Counted from the stretch's first letter, positions 37,033 through 47,478 are shown. The stretch: 64,000 bases of DNA from Legionella sp. (GCA_013697625.1 JACCWN010000050.1:1-64000); one strand, 5' to 3'. Notes: generated by a model not told the origin, from the sequence alone. Made by a program: numbers and translations.

Positions 37033-37320
37033 ATGGTTCTACTCAATACTCAAAAGATATAAAATTATACATTGATTAAATAAAAAACTCAAATTTTTGA
37101 TGTTTTCAAAACTTATTTTTTATAATAATAAGTCGCTGGCGCGTAAAGGGGAGAAGTCAATTCTATTTCACGACACCGACCTTCTATCCACAAAATCTGT
37201 GGATAAGTGTGTGGGTTGTCTGATGATTAAATGACAATATATGGCTTAACTGCCTATTGGGTATATCCCAACACCCTATTTTTCTCTACAATAGGCTTTT
37301 AACTAAAATTGAACCAATTT
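37033..37320. other. intergenic region between divergent genes, with repeat end
   Basis: Both promoters must lie here. GTCGCTGGCGCGTAA at 37132-37146 is the end motif of dispersed repeat family 1; the rest of that element is not recognisable. The stretch 37185-37215 contains TCTATCCACAAAATC and TGTGGATAAG, which resemble DnaA-box words (TTATCCACA) but are single sites with no origin context. Confidence 0.4.
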
Positions 37321-38565
37321 ATGTATAAGCCATTAGCTCTTTTTATGGGATTGCGTTATACGCGCTCAAGAAAAAGAAACCATTTTGTTTCTTTTATATC
37401 CTTAAGCTCTATGTTGGGCATTGGGTTAGGGGTTATGGTTTTAATTACAGTTTTATCCGTAATGAATGGTTTTGATGAAGAGATACATAATCGGTTTTTT
37501 GGCATGGCACCAGAAGTTACTGTATTTGGCCCAAATGATAAAATGTCCAATTGGCCTATGATTGAGAAGAAAATACAATCACTCCCACAGGTTAAAGCAA
37601 TAGCACCATTCATTGGTGGCCAAGGGCTGTTAACACATGAAGGTCAAGTGTTGCCCATCATTTTAACAGGCATATTACCGGAAAAAGAAGAAGGGTTAAA
37701 CCACATTCACGATAAATTGCTGATAGGAGATATGAAAGATTTAAACCATTTCGGCATCATTTTGGGAAAAGGTTTGGCAGACAACCTGGGTCTGATGATG
37801 GGAGATAAGGTCAGCATTATGATTCCCCAGGCAACGGTTACTCCAGCAGGTATGATACCTCGATTTAAACGCTTTACCGTTGTAGGCATATTTAGCGCTG
37901 GTACAGGATTTAATTTTGATACAAAATTGGGCTTTATTCACCTACATGATGCGCAAAAATTGTTGCAAATGGGAAATAATGTTACTGGGCTTAAATTGAA
38001 AATTGACAATGTTTATAAGGCTCCAGAAATATCTTATAAAATTTCGGATTTATTAGGTGAGGAATATCTGGTAGGAAATTGGACCAAAGAATTTGGTGCT
38101 TTTTTTCAAGCGATTAAACTTGAAAAAACAATGATGTTTTTGATTTTGTTATTAATCATAGGAGTAGCCGCCTTTAATTTGGTTTCTTCCTTGGTTATGG
38201 TTGTAAATGATAAGCAAGCTGAGATAGCTATATTACGTACAATTGGTGCCACGCCTGCAACCATTTTAGGAATATTTATTGTACAAGGTATGATGGTGGG
38301 TATTGTAGGTACGGCAATAGGATTGATAGGGGGATTGGTTCTTGCCAATAATGCCACTGCCATTGTTAACTTTCTTCAATCACTTTTTCAGGTTAAAGTA
38401 TTATCTTCTAGTATTTATTTTGTTGACTATTTGCCTTCAAAGATAATGATCAGTGATCTGGTGAAAATTTGTGTCATGGCTTTACTGATGAGTTTTTTAG
38501 CAACCATTTACCCAGCTTGGCGTGCATCAAAAACCGTCATTGCGGAGGCCCTACATTATGAATGA
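37321..38565 (+). CDS. lolC: LolC/LolE-type lipoprotein-releasing permease
   Basis: A 414-residue inner-membrane protein from ATG 37321 ([17 protein letters not shown], which aligns with the E. coli LolC start; TTG 37309 is an alternative). It has one N-terminal membrane segment ([19 protein letters not shown]), a large periplasmic MacB-like domain (about 50-270) and three C-terminal segments ending [17 protein letters not shown]. With LolD it extracts lipoproteins from the inner membrane for transfer to LolA. Only one permease gene is present, so it may form a homodimer (LolF-like) rather than LolC/LolE. Confidence 0.93.
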   Translation: MYKPLALFMGLRYTRSRKRNHFVSFISLSSMLGIGLGVMVLITVLSVMNGFDEEIHNRFFGMAPEVTVFGPNDKMSNWPMIEKKIQSLPQVKAIAPFIGGQGLLTHEGQVLPIILTGILPEKEEGLNHIHDKLLIGDMKDLNHFGIILGKGLADNLGLMMGDKVSIMIPQATVTPAGMIPRFKRFTVVGIFSAGTGFNFDTKLGFIHLHDAQKLLQMGNNVTGLKLKIDNVYKAPEISYKISDLLGEEYLVGNWTKEFGAFFQAIKLEKTMMFLILLLIIGVAAFNLVSSLVMVVNDKQAEIAILRTIGATPATILGIFIVQGMMVGIVGTAIGLIGGLVLANNATAIVNFLQSLFQVKVLSSSIYFVDYLPSKIMISDLVKICVMALLMSFLATIYPAWRASKTVIAEALHYE

Positions 38566-39241
38566 CCTGATTTTGAGTTGTCAAAATCTCAGTAAATCCT
38601 TTAATGATGGGACATCTGTAATTCATGTGTTACAAGGTATAGATTTGTCCATTGCCAAGGGCACAAGCTTGGCAATTATAGGGCCTTCAGGTTCAGGCAA
38701 GAGCACCTTGCTACATCTTCTAGGTGGGTTAGATACGCCCACCAAGGGAAATGTTTATATAAATCAAGTTGATTGGACAAAGTTGAAAGAAAAAAAACGC
38801 TGCTTATTACGCAACAAAAGCTTAGGATTTGTTTATCAATTTCATCATCTTCTACCTGAGTTTACTGCTCTGGAGAATGTTGCAATGCCTTTATTGTTGG
38901 GAAACACGGCTGTGAAGAAGGCTGTAGGTCTTGCCAGTGATATGTTAGACAAAGTAGGCTTGAAGGCAAGAAAAGAACATAAGCCTGCTCAACTTTCAGG
39001 GGGAGAACGCCAAAGGGTGGCAATAGCCCGTGCCTTGGTACATCAACCTCACTGTTTGTTAGCAGATGAGCCCACAGGAAATCTTGACCAAGCAACTGCA
39101 AAAATTGTTTTGGATTTGATGTTAGAGCTTAACAATGAAATGAATACTGCCTTAGTAATTGTGACCCATGATCAACAAATCGCACAACGTATGGATAAAA
39201 TTTTGTTATTAAAAGAAGGCTGCTTATCGGTTCTAAACTAA
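38558..39241 (+). CDS. lolD: LolD, ATPase of the lipoprotein exporter
   Basis: A 227-residue ABC ATPase from ATG 38558, overlapping the permease stop by eight bases. It has Walker [10 protein letters not shown] (42-50), signature [15 protein letters not shown], and Walker B with [28 protein letters not shown] is the LolD-specific region that contacts the permease coupling helix. It powers lipoprotein release with the preceding gene. Confidence 0.95.
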   Translation: MNDLILSCQNLSKSFNDGTSVIHVLQGIDLSIAKGTSLAIIGPSGSGKSTLLHLLGGLDTPTKGNVYINQVDWTKLKEKKRCLLRNKSLGFVYQFHHLLPEFTALENVAMPLLLGNTAVKKAVGLASDMLDKVGLKARKEHKPAQLSGGERQRVAIARALVHQPHCLLADEPTGNLDQATAKIVLDLMLELNNEMNTALVIVTHDQQIAQRMDKILLLKEGCLSVLN

Positions 39242-39273
39242 CCGCTAATATACAACCTTTTGTGATGGCTCGA

Positions 39274-40464
39274 TTACCAAATAAAAGCAACCATAAGTAA
39301 GCCTAGACCAATGACTCCAAGAAGGTACAATCCAGGGTAGCCACCAGGTAACATATGGCTATCTTCAATGGTACATAGTTTGCGTCCTTTCCATGCCATG
39401 AGCGTTGGCATTATCAACAACAAAATGACACAACAAATACCCGCAGAACTAAAGGCTTTAAGATAAATTCCCGGATTGATAAGTACGACCGCCAAAGGAG
39501 GTAGAAAGGTTAGGGCCAAGGTATATTTTCCTTGCTTGCCAGATTTTTTTAATTTTAAACCATCTGCTAAAAAATCAAACAGACTCAATGAGACCCCCAG
39601 AAAGGCTGTAAGCATACAGATGGATGTGAAAAAACCAAAAAAACCGCTGATCCATTGGCTATGAATGGCATCATTCAAGGCAAGGGTTAAGCCACTGGTC
39701 ACATGATCAGATTTAAGCAAGGCCAATAACCCATTGTTACCCTCACGTGAAACCACACCCATTATGATTGCATCCCAAAGAATATAACAACACAAGGGAA
39801 TCAAAGAACCTAACAGTATGGCCCGTCTTAACGCTTGTTTATCGCCTTCAAAATAGTCACGTAAACTGGGTATGATGGATGCAAATCCAAAAGATCCTAT
39901 CAAGATCATGAGCGTGCCTGTTACAGCTCTTGCGGACCCACCACTTAGTCCAATGGTTGAGATATGCGGACTGATAATGACTACAAGTAAGCAATAGATA
40001 CCTAATTTACCAAACATCAAACCACGATTTACATAATCAACTGATTTTATGCCATTGTATACAACCAAACTGAACAATGCTGTAAAAATCACAGCAGTTA
40101 CATCATTGGGTAGGTTGACATGTATTTTTTGTAATAAACTATTAAAAACATCACTGCCCCCAGAAATATAAGCAGCCAACAAGGTGTAAAGTAACAATAA
40201 ATAAGTTATCCAGGCCACGATTTGTCCTGGTAACCCAAGCGTTGCTTTTGCCATGGAGATCATATTGCTGCCAGCAGGTAATCTTAGATTTACTTCTAGA
40301 ATCAACAATGCACCTGCAGTCATCACGGCCCAACAGAAAATAAGGAAAAAAATTGAATTTCCAAAACCTACTTCAGCGGTAGAGACAGGAAGTGCCAACA
40401 TACCCCCGCCTATGGAGGTACCTACTATCAGCAATATGCCGCCTATAAATTTTGAATTAATCAC
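39274..40464 (-). CDS. HAAAP-family aromatic amino-acid transporter, copy 1
   Basis: A 396-residue carrier with about 11 membrane segments. It starts NSKFIGGILLIVGTSIGGGM, the conserved first helix of the tyrosine/tryptophan permeases (TyrP, Mtr), with LGSLIPLCCYILWDAIIMG in the middle. It imports an aromatic amino acid by proton symport; the exact substrate cannot be told. It is followed upstream on the same strand by a close paralogue. Legionella-type bacteria feed on amino acids and carry several such carriers. Confidence 0.88.
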   Translation of the reverse strand: MINSKFIGGILLIVGTSIGGGMLALPVSTAEVGFGNSIFFLIFCWAVMTAGALLILEVNLRLPAGSNMISMAKATLGLPGQIVAWITYLLLLYTLLAAYISGGSDVFNSLLQKIHVNLPNDVTAVIFTALFSLVVYNGIKSVDYVNRGLMFGKLGIYCLLVVIISPHISTIGLSGGSARAVTGTLMILIGSFGFASIIPSLRDYFEGDKQALRRAILLGSLIPLCCYILWDAIIMGVVSREGNNGLLALLKSDHVTSGLTLALNDAIHSQWISGFFGFFTSICMLTAFLGVSLSLFDFLADGLKLKKSGKQGKYTLALTFLPPLAVVLINPGIYLKAFSSAGICCVILLLIMPTLMAWKGRKLCTIEDSHMLPGGYPGLYLLGVIGLGLLMVAFIW

Positions 40465-40534
40465 TATAATACATCCAATTGGTTAAAAATAAAACAATAT
40501 CTTATCGTACATTGCTCGTACAAGTCAACTTTAA

Positions 40535-41725
40535 TTAATACAGTAACATGATAAATTCATGAATCAGTAACATCATAGAGATTAGGATCACAGTTATTTG
40601 AGCAGCCTTACCACCTGGTACATAAAAGGGTGATGTAAATTTTTTTCTGCCAAAAAAACACATAAGCGCTGGTAAAAGTAGTAATAAAATAATACAAAAT
40701 ATCCCTGCATACCGTAAGGCATGTATATAGGCTCCGGGGTAATAAATGACTATCAATAAGGGAGGGAAAAAAGTTAAGACAAACAAACCAAAACCTTGAA
40801 AACCTTCTTGACTACACTTTAAGCCATCTGCAAAAAAGCTATATAAACATAAAGAAACCCCTAAAAAAGCTGTCAACATACAAACTGAGGTAAATGTATT
40901 GAATAAAATACTGATTGTGTTGTTCTGTACTTTGTCAGACAATATGTGAGCTAGATCACTGCTGGTGTGTTGACTTTGCATCAGCATCTCCAGTCCATGA
41001 TTTCCTTTGGCAGGCAAAGTGCCCATTATCACAGCGTCCCAAGCAAAATAGCAAACCAGCGGTATTAAAGAACCTATGAAAATAACCTTTTTCAAAGTTG
41101 GAATGTCACCATCAAAATATTCCCGTAAATTGGGAATTATGATGCCAAAACCAAAAGAAGTAATCAAAAGCATGATGGAGCTACCAATAGCCCGCAAATT
41201 GCCATGCTGAAAATGTTGTAGATCTATGTAGGGTGCGATGAGTATGACTAAAATGCAATAAATGATTAGTTTGCCCAACATAAGGCTGCGATTGGCGTAA
41301 TCCACAGAGCGAATACCGCCATAAACAATGAACCCAAAAAATAATGTAAATAAGGTGCTGGCCTGCCAGTCATGCAAATGAAGGCCTGCTTTAGAAAGAA
41401 AGCTTTTAAGCATATCTGCGCCACCAGATATATAACCTGACAGTAAGCTATATAATAAAAATAAATAGCTCACCCAGGCTGTAACTGTGCCAAACTGTCC
41501 TAAAGTGGCTTGGGCCATTGAAACCATGTGTTTACCTCGAGCAATAAAGAGGTTTGCTTCAAGAATAAAAAAAGCGCCCATGGTCATTACTGCCCAACAC
41601 AATATTAAATAGAGTGAAGATTGCCAAAAGCCAGTTGCAGCATTACCCACAGGTAATGCAAGCATACCTGCACCAATGGAGGTACCAACAATGAGTAGTA
41701 TGCCTCCAATAAATCTAGAATTCAT
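40535..41725 (-). CDS. HAAAP-family aromatic amino-acid transporter, copy 2
   Basis: Exactly the same length (396 residues) as the neighbouring copy and clearly homologous along the whole protein, with NSRFIGGILLIVGTSIGAGM at the start and GSLIPLVCYFAWDAVIMGTL in the middle. The tandem arrangement shows local duplication followed by divergence. The two may differ in substrate. It lies 13 bases downstream of the OmpA-like lipoprotein gene, so the three minus-strand genes may be one operon. Confidence 0.87.
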   Translation of the reverse strand: MNSRFIGGILLIVGTSIGAGMLALPVGNAATGFWQSSLYLILCWAVMTMGAFFILEANLFIARGKHMVSMAQATLGQFGTVTAWVSYLFLLYSLLSGYISGGADMLKSFLSKAGLHLHDWQASTLFTLFFGFIVYGGIRSVDYANRSLMLGKLIIYCILVILIAPYIDLQHFQHGNLRAIGSSIMLLITSFGFGIIIPNLREYFDGDIPTLKKVIFIGSLIPLVCYFAWDAVIMGTLPAKGNHGLEMLMQSQHTSSDLAHILSDKVQNNTISILFNTFTSVCMLTAFLGVSLCLYSFFADGLKCSQEGFQGFGLFVLTFFPPLLIVIYYPGAYIHALRYAGIFCIILLLLLPALMCFFGRKKFTSPFYVPGGKAAQITVILISMMLLIHEFIMLLY

Positions 41726-41738
41726 TTTTACAAGGCCC

Positions 41739-42422
41739 TTATTTTGTCATTTCAGCAAAATGACGTGGTTTATTGTCAACGGGACTTGTAAACCATTGGA
41801 TTTCTATACGTCTATTTTGAGCACTGCCATGAATGAGCTTGTTGTCTGATATGGGGTGTTTATCGCCATACCCTTCGCTTTTAAGTGCCTCTGCCGGGAT
41901 GTCAAAACTCCATAAAAAAGTGAGCATGGTTTCAGCCTGAGCTTGAGATAATAATTTCTTATGACACCTGGAACCAACATTATCGGTAAAGCCCGCAACA
42001 TAAATTGCAGACTCAGGATAAAACTCTAATAGTTTAATAATGTTGTTTAAGGCTGGACAACAGGCTTCATTTAACCGAGGGCTGTTAAACATATAATATT
42101 TGTCTACTGGCACAACCAGCGTCATTGTGTCACCGTAGCTTATAAATTGAATGTCTTGGCGTCGAAGCTCTTGAATGATGTGACGCTTGCTATCTTTTTG
42201 TAAACCAATGAGTGCACCAACGGCGCCTCCAGCAAGACCACCACCTACAGCGCCGGGTATATTTCCATATGCTACTCCACCGGCCAATGTGCCAACTGTG
42301 GCACCAGTTACCATTGCTGAGGCTACAGGATGCTCAGGGTAAAAGCCATGAAATGGTGGATGAAAGCAGCTGCTCAGACAGCACAGGATTAACCCGCAAG
42401 CCAAGATTCGTATGGCAGACAT
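41739..42422 (-). CDS. OmpA-like peptidoglycan-binding lipoprotein
   Basis: A 227-residue lipoprotein. The signal peptide ends at a lipobox near C19 (LILCCLSSC). A glycine-rich segment (about 37-77: TGATVGTLAGGVAYGNIPGA and GGGLAGGAVGALIG) resembles glycine-zipper motifs. The C-terminal OmpA domain has YVAGFTDNVGS, LSQAQAETMLTFL and SEGYGDKHPISDN...NRRIEIQW, which bind diaminopimelate in the cell wall. It would tether the outer membrane. Legionella has related OmpA-domain lipoproteins, including DotK/IcmN of the secretion system, but no Dot/Icm gene is adjacent here. Confidence 0.85.
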   Translation of the reverse strand: MSAIRILACGLILCCLSSCFHPPFHGFYPEHPVASAMVTGATVGTLAGGVAYGNIPGAVGGGLAGGAVGALIGLQKDSKRHIIQELRRQDIQFISYGDTMTLVVPVDKYYMFNSPRLNEACCPALNNIIKLLEFYPESAIYVAGFTDNVGSRCHKKLLSQAQAETMLTFLWSFDIPAEALKSEGYGDKHPISDNKLIHGSAQNRRIEIQWFTSPVDNKPRHFAEMTK

Positions 42423-42488
42423 TCACACTCCTATTATCAGATTGTTAACATTATTAAGCATTCAGCTTTAATTCGCAATGCGATGGGG

Positions 42489-45011
42489 CTAATCTTTTTG
42501 AAAACGACAAAGGTTACGAAAATCACAGGATAAACAAATGCTGGGGTTGGCAGGCGCAGGCGTGCAATGGCCTTGCTGAAATTCAAAGGCAAGGGAGGTC
42601 AATTGTTGCTGCCAATTTAATTTCACCTGTGACCAGTGTTGCTCTTTTTTTAAGGTTGTAATACCTGGTATGTCCAGACTTTCTTCGCTTATGCCACAAA
42701 AGTTGATTTTCCCTGATTTTAATTGCATAAAAAATAAGGTGTTTATTTGCTCGTCTAATAAAGAATACAAGAGCAGTTGAGGCTCCTTTGGTCTGTCTTC
42801 ATTCCACGGTTTGCTTGAGGGAATACTACTTTTATAGTCTATCAGCCACTTGGAATCATTCACTGTATCTAGTCTATCAACCCGTACTTTGAAGTTTAAA
42901 TCAGCTAAGCGGAAGATATAGGTTTGTTCAATGGCTGCAATCTCAAAAGGAGGCCTTTGTTTTTCCCATTCTAAGGTTGAAAATACCAAATTTTTTAAGC
43001 GAGCAAATTCAACCTGCTCAATTGGACTTGTAAAGGAGCTTGGATAGGACTGTTTCAAAGGAAGAAGTGTACTTTGTATGGCTGATTCCACATGTTGCTC
43101 TAAGGTCGCTGTGGGCATTTGTATGAGTTTTTCTTGGGACCCTAATTGCCTCCAAAGTAGTTCCATGACTTTATGAATAATTTGACCACGTTCCTGTGGA
43201 TTTAAGCCATCAGAGTTGTTCATAGGGGCTTTTGCATGTAATCGATGCTCAGCGAAAGCTTTAAAAGGGCATTTTGCTTGGTTAGCTAATAAAGCTGAGC
43301 CTGCTTGGGTAAATTCGCAAGTTTTAAGGGGAAGTTGATAATTTTCTTCTCTTATCAATAATTCAGAAAGGGGTAAGGCTGTAAATACGATGGGGGTATA
43401 TGCATGATGATTGCGCATTAAAGAACAGGGTAAATTTTGCCTTTCTCCTTGCATGCGAGGATAACTGAATATCACATTGGGGCACGATCCTTGTAATCTG
43501 TCTAAGATTTGTTGGGCAAAGAGCAATTCTCTATGATGGGTGCTGTGGGGCATTTGTAATTGGCGTTGTATTTGAGGATTAATAAAGGCAGATAACTTCG
43601 TTTTTTGCGGCAAAGCCTCATCTGTTAGTCCAGTTATCCAAAGACTATCAAAGGCACAACCGGAGGCCTCTAATAGACCGGATACTTGAATGGTTGCCTC
43701 TTTTTTTTGTGCTTGGAAGGTGGTGGTGTTAATAAGGCAGCAGAAGGCTTCAAGCGCTTCATCAAACATAAACTTAGAGGTAAGGAATGTGAGTTGTCTA
43801 AATTCATCAAACAAGGTAGTAAACCGCATAAGACATTGATAATTCTCAGAACTAAGTACGGCTTCACCTGGAAAACCCATGCTCTGCAGCCTTGCTTGAA
43901 ACAACAGTATCCATTCTTGCAAAGAAGCTTCTTTGGGGTAAGCTTTCAATGAAGATAATAGTGTTCCAAGTTTGGGAGCATACGGTGTAAGCTCAGAACA
44001 TAGCCGCTGTATGGGAAGATTTTGTTCTTGTAAAAGCTTATTGTCTTGTAAACATTGACTGCGTCCATAAAACTCATCCTCGGCATGAGCAAGGTAGGGG
44101 GATTGTAACAATAAAGCAACCTCGTGGGCAGTAAGCATTGTCGTATCAAGTTTTATCCAGGTCAGAGCATGCGCTACCAGGTGATATGCGCCAAGCGTTT
44201 GCCCTAAATATAAATTAAAAACAGAAGCCTCAAAATGATTTTTTAATAGTCTTTCTAAGGGCAGTGCTTCTTGTTGTAATTTAGGCACAACCACACCAAT
44301 TTTTTTGTCACCTGCTTGTATTCTTATTTGTAACCAACCAATCAATTGCTGATACTCCTCTTTGGTATCGCAGGCTTTGAAAAGGGTGGTTTGGGAACAT
44401 TTTTTATTTAAATCATAGGCATACTGCTCTATCCCTTCCCTTGTTAAAGCTTGTTGTAGTGCTATCTGTTGGGGGGTAAATTCATCAAAACACACCCATA
44501 TAATAATTTTTTGGAAAAAGCCAAGGTTTCTTATCAGAATGGGAATTAGTTGGTATTGCGTTATCGCATTCACATGTTTGAGGTGCTCATTAAAAGCTTT
44601 CCACCATTGTTGGAATTGTTGTGTTTGTGCTGTGTAGTTAAAACTGTGGTGTTCTGCTTCAAGTTGCCACTGTTCACAATAAACCCAAGATTCAATTACT
44701 GCTTTAAGTAAACCTTCATTAAAGGCAATATTAGAGGTAGATTTGATTATTTTTCGCCAAAGGTGCAAGCATAACTGGTAATTTAGCAAAGTGGGGTGGA
44801 TTAGGTCAGCTGTTTTGAAAGTTAGAACATTGTATTCATGTTCCAACATTTGGTCAAAGGGCATACAATAGGGTTTGAGCATGGTTGGCCTGGACTGTTG
44901 TTGAAAATAATCATGTAACAATTCTTTGCTTAATCGGTTATTGGGGGTAATTAAGGCCGCTCCCCTGCTCATGAAATCGTATAAGGTATTCTTATCATTT
45001 AAAAGCTGCAT
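42489..45011 (-). CDS. AddB/RecB-like PD-(D/E)XK repair nuclease
   Basis: An 840-residue protein of the AddB-like 'probable DNA repair protein' family. The first 600 residues resemble a degenerate UvrD-type helicase without a clear Walker A (the N-terminal ALITPNNRLSKEL is the altered motif I). The C-terminal nuclease has RGQIIHKVMELLW and, further on, DRLD and LIDYKS, the D...D-Y-K form of the catalytic site. Four cysteines (CPFKAF, then C-x2-C-x5-C in CLSCDFRNLC) match the AddB iron-sulphur clasp. The usual RecB-like helicase partner gene is not adjacent in this window. Confidence 0.85.
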   Translation of the reverse strand: MQLLNDKNTLYDFMSRGAALITPNNRLSKELLHDYFQQQSRPTMLKPYCMPFDQMLEHEYNVLTFKTADLIHPTLLNYQLCLHLWRKIIKSTSNIAFNEGLLKAVIESWVYCEQWQLEAEHHSFNYTAQTQQFQQWWKAFNEHLKHVNAITQYQLIPILIRNLGFFQKIIIWVCFDEFTPQQIALQQALTREGIEQYAYDLNKKCSQTTLFKACDTKEEYQQLIGWLQIRIQAGDKKIGVVVPKLQQEALPLERLLKNHFEASVFNLYLGQTLGAYHLVAHALTWIKLDTTMLTAHEVALLLQSPYLAHAEDEFYGRSQCLQDNKLLQEQNLPIQRLCSELTPYAPKLGTLLSSLKAYPKEASLQEWILLFQARLQSMGFPGEAVLSSENYQCLMRFTTLFDEFRQLTFLTSKFMFDEALEAFCCLINTTTFQAQKKEATIQVSGLLEASGCAFDSLWITGLTDEALPQKTKLSAFINPQIQRQLQMPHSTHHRELLFAQQILDRLQGSCPNVIFSYPRMQGERQNLPCSLMRNHHAYTPIVFTALPLSELLIREENYQLPLKTCEFTQAGSALLANQAKCPFKAFAEHRLHAKAPMNNSDGLNPQERGQIIHKVMELLWRQLGSQEKLIQMPTATLEQHVESAIQSTLLPLKQSYPSSFTSPIEQVEFARLKNLVFSTLEWEKQRPPFEIAAIEQTYIFRLADLNFKVRVDRLDTVNDSKWLIDYKSSIPSSKPWNEDRPKEPQLLLYSLLDEQINTLFFMQLKSGKINFCGISEESLDIPGITTLKKEQHWSQVKLNWQQQLTSLAFEFQQGHCTPAPANPSICLSCDFRNLCRFQKD

Positions 45012-45055
45012 GATTCTTAATTGCCACTACCAGGGTAATCATCTTTGAACAGATT

Positions 45056-45610
45056 CTAATGGTGATGAGGTACGTCCTTAGTATTTTCTGTGTGATGATT
45101 TTGATGAGGTCGCTTCTGTCGGCTTTGGTGAGTGTGAAGGACATCGTACACCAAATAGCCTCTTAAATACAGTGCAGCAAATCCAGAGGCTATGGCTAAG
45201 AGTAGACCATACAAGAGGTAGCTATAACCTAAGGTATATAAGTAAAAATAAAACCAGTGATGAAATTTTGCAGCAGGGAATATATTGGAATCGGATTCAG
45301 TTATAAAGTATACCAAGCCCAAGGTAAATAAGGGTAGGGAGGCAATCACCATAATAAATCCTAACCAAAAAGTTTTTATTTTGAAAGGTTTTTTACAATG
45401 AATGATTTTTTCGCCAAATAAAGCACCAGTTGCTGAGGCAACAACCACGCCTAAAATGATAGCTTTAAAGATAGGAATGGCTTCATCGATACCGATGGAG
45501 ATTAGCAAGGCATTTGTAAGGATGGTTCCTACAACTGATAATAATCCGAAGTATATGGCTGCGAGCATTCGTGGGTTTTGAAATGAAAGTGCTGGATCTG
45601 TTTTTTCCAT
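45056..45610 (-). CDS. inner-membrane protein with histidine-rich tail
   Basis: About 184 residues from ATG 45610 (AGAG eight bases upstream; GTG 45619 possible). Four to five membrane segments (ILTNALLISIGI, FKAIILGVVVASATGALFG, WLGFIMVIASLPLFTLGLVY, YSYLLYGLLLAIASGFAAL) are followed by a cytosolic or periplasmic tail with ten histidines in about 30 residues (HTHQSRQKRPHQNHHTENT, then HHH). The tail could bind metal. No characterised family is recognised. Confidence 0.65.
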   Translation of the reverse strand: MEKTDPALSFQNPRMLAAIYFGLLSVVGTILTNALLISIGIDEAIPIFKAIILGVVVASATGALFGEKIIHCKKPFKIKTFWLGFIMVIASLPLFTLGLVYFITESDSNIFPAAKFHHWFYFYLYTLGYSYLLYGLLLAIASGFAALYLRGYLVYDVLHTHQSRQKRPHQNHHTENTKDVPHHH

Positions 45611-45672
45611 GAGACACACTCTGTGAATATGTAGGGTATATACTCAGTTTAGTACATTAATATAGCAGTTAT

Positions 45673-45978
45673 TTAAAAATGTTTACGTAAAATGTCCAGC
45701 TCTTTGTATAGAGCATCCATTTTTTCTAATAATTCAACAGCAAGTACAACGCCAGGTACGTTGATTCTTAAATCTTTATGCAAACGAATCGCAGTTTCTA
45801 TACGTTGTACTGTCATTGGGTCTAAAGATAATTTTTTAACATTGTCAGGTTGTATGTTGAATAAGCCTTCTTCTAGCATATCCATAAGTAACTCTTTAGA
45901 AACATTGTATTGATTGCAGATATCGATACACTTTATCTCTTCAATGATGACGCCAGTCAATAGTTTATCTTTGTCCAT
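45673..45978 (-). CDS. cbpM: CbpM-like modulator of CbpA
   Basis: A 101-residue protein of the CbpM/MerR-like type, two bases downstream of cbpA. The N-terminal half has the winged-helix-like VSKELLMDMLEEGLFNI and the C-terminal half a helix pair (TVQRIETAIRLHKDLRINVP, VVLAVELLEKMD). In E. coli CbpM binds the J-domain of CbpA and inhibits its co-chaperone and DNA-binding activities. The gene order cbpA-cbpM is conserved. Confidence 0.88.
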   Translation of the reverse strand: MDKDKLLTGVIIEEIKCIDICNQYNVSKELLMDMLEEGLFNIQPDNVKKLSLDPMTVQRIETAIRLHKDLRINVPGVVLAVELLEKMDALYKELDILRKHF

Positions 45979-45980
45979 TG

Positions 45981-46871
45981 CTAAACTCCCAATTGTTCCC
46001 GAGGATTAAAGGGCATTGTTTTGGCCATTTGTTCATATACCTCTATAGCTTCGGCTGTTTTTGCTGGTGGAGTAATGATTTTTAAAAGTACATACTGATT
46101 GCCTGGAGGCGTACCTGGCAGTCCACGATTTTTAATCCTGAGCTTTTGTCCTCCTTGAGAGTTGGCTGGTATTTTTAACCCAATCTTGCCTGAGAGGGTG
46201 GGGACATGTAAGGTGGTGCCTAAGGCTGCTTCCCAAGGGGTAATCGGAAGCGTTAAATAAATATCATTATCCATGACATCAAAATAAGGATGTTTATCTA
46301 CAGTGATGGTTAAAAAAATATCGCCCCGTGGTCCTTTATTGGTTCCCGGGGCGCCTTGGCCAGCTAGCCTAATTTGTTGCCCAGATTTGATGCCTTGAGG
46401 AATTTTAACTTTAAGTGTTTGCATACTGGATTTACCAGTCGATTCGATGGGTACTTGTAATTGTTTGGTTGTACCATTGAATGCTTCTTCAAGGCTTATT
46501 GAGATATTCCCCTGGTAATTTTGCCCAGCCATGGGTTGTTGTTGGTAGCGCGCATTGCCAAATAAGGAATCAAAAAAATCTGAGTCAAATTGAGAGCCTT
46601 GGTATTGTTGATGAGGACTGCCTTGTTGGGTAGAACTATGGGTATTTTGACTGTATGCTTGATATTTAAGTGCATTGTCATATTCTTTGCGTTTGTTTGG
46701 GTCATGCAAAACTTCGTAAGCTTCACCCATCTCTTTGAATCTTTCCTCAGCATTAGATTCTTTACTAATATCGGGATGATATTTTCTGGCCAGTTTACGA
46801 TAGGCAATTTTAATATCTTTTTCCGTAGCGTTTTGGTCAAGTCCCATAATTTTATAATAATCTTTTTGACT
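45981..46871 (-). CDS. cbpA: CbpA, DnaJ-type co-chaperone
   Basis: A 296-residue class B J-protein from ATG 46871 ([12 protein letters not shown]; an upstream ATG would add 19 unlikely residues). The J domain has the HPD motif (33-35) that stimulates DnaK. A Q/S/G-rich linker follows (about 75-115), and then two beta-rich client-binding domains ([35 protein letters not shown]). There is no zinc finger, as in CbpA. It also binds curved DNA in E. coli. Confidence 0.92.
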   Translation of the reverse strand, partial: SQKDYYKIMGLDQNATEKDIKIAYRKLARKYHPDISKESNAEERFKEMGEAYEVLHDPNKRKEYDNALKYQAYSQNTHSSTQQGSPHQQYQGSQFDSDFFDSLFGNARYQQQPMAGQNYQGNISISLEEAFNGTTKQLQVPIESTGKSSMQTLKVKIPQGIKSGQQIRLAGQGAPGTNKGPRGDIFLTITVDKHPYFDVMDNDIYLTLPITPWEAALGTTLHVPTLSGKIGLKIPANSQGGQKLRIKNRGLPGTPPGNQYVLLKIITPPAKTAEAIEVYEQMAKTMPFNPREQLGV

Positions 46872-47096
46872 CATGCCCAACCCTCTAACCATATTTGTTG
46901 AAATCATTATAGCATTTGTTACTATCAAATTTGTAATATGTACATAATTAAGTATGATATACTGGGTAATGTCCTTTGTTTCTGTGCACAGAGACTTTTT
47001 TACCTCTTACTAGTTTGAGGTTTATAAATATGGGATTATTGAATGGGATTTGCCAACAAGCTAAGTTAAAATTGATTTTTTTAAATATCGAGGACC

Positions 47097-47429
47097 ATGA
47101 TGCGAAAATATGTATTAAATTCACTAGCTGCTGCACTGTTTGCCACAGTGTTAATAGGTTGCCAGAAAACACCTTCTATTCAATCGACGGACGGAGTATT
47201 TCATCCGTTCTCAAATAGCACATCTCAGAGCTTAGCTCAATCTGTTCAAGATGCATTAAGCAAAAACGAAGAACCTCAAATTGCTCAAGTACATGTAGAA
47301 ACAAATGAAAAAACAGTCATATTAAGTGGTTATGTCAAAAAAATTCGTCAAAGTGATACTGCTGAACAAATTACGCATCAAATTCCGGGCGTAGCAGCTG
47401 TGAAAAATAATATCATCGTTAAACCCTAA
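47097..47429 (+). CDS. BON-domain lipoprotein
   Basis: A 110-residue lipoprotein starting ATG 47097 with GAGGA upstream. The signal peptide ends in the lipobox LIGC (C22). One BON domain covers about 45-110 (LAQSVQDALSKNEEPQIAQV, VILSGYVKKIRQSDTAEQI, IPGVAAVKNNIIVKP). BON proteins bind phospholipid or other surfaces at the outer membrane and respond to envelope stress. It is single-domain, unlike OsmY or DolP, which have two. Confidence 0.85.
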   Translation: MMRKYVLNSLAAALFATVLIGCQKTPSIQSTDGVFHPFSNSTSQSLAQSVQDALSKNEEPQIAQVHVETNEKTVILSGYVKKIRQSDTAEQITHQIPGVAAVKNNIIVKP

Positions 47430-47478
47430 ATATCGTTACTTCAAGTAGCCTCTAGCCTATTTCTTACATTGCCTTATG

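Noticed and set aside
37185-37215. Replication origin suggested by TATCCACA and TGTGGATAA words
   Set aside because: Only two DnaA-box-like words, no AT-rich unwinding repeats and no dnaA, gidA or parAB neighbourhood.
41739-42422. DotK/IcmN component of the Dot/Icm system
   Set aside because: The OmpA-like lipoprotein type fits, but there is no adjacent icm/dot gene and the glycine-zipper region argues for a different paralogue.
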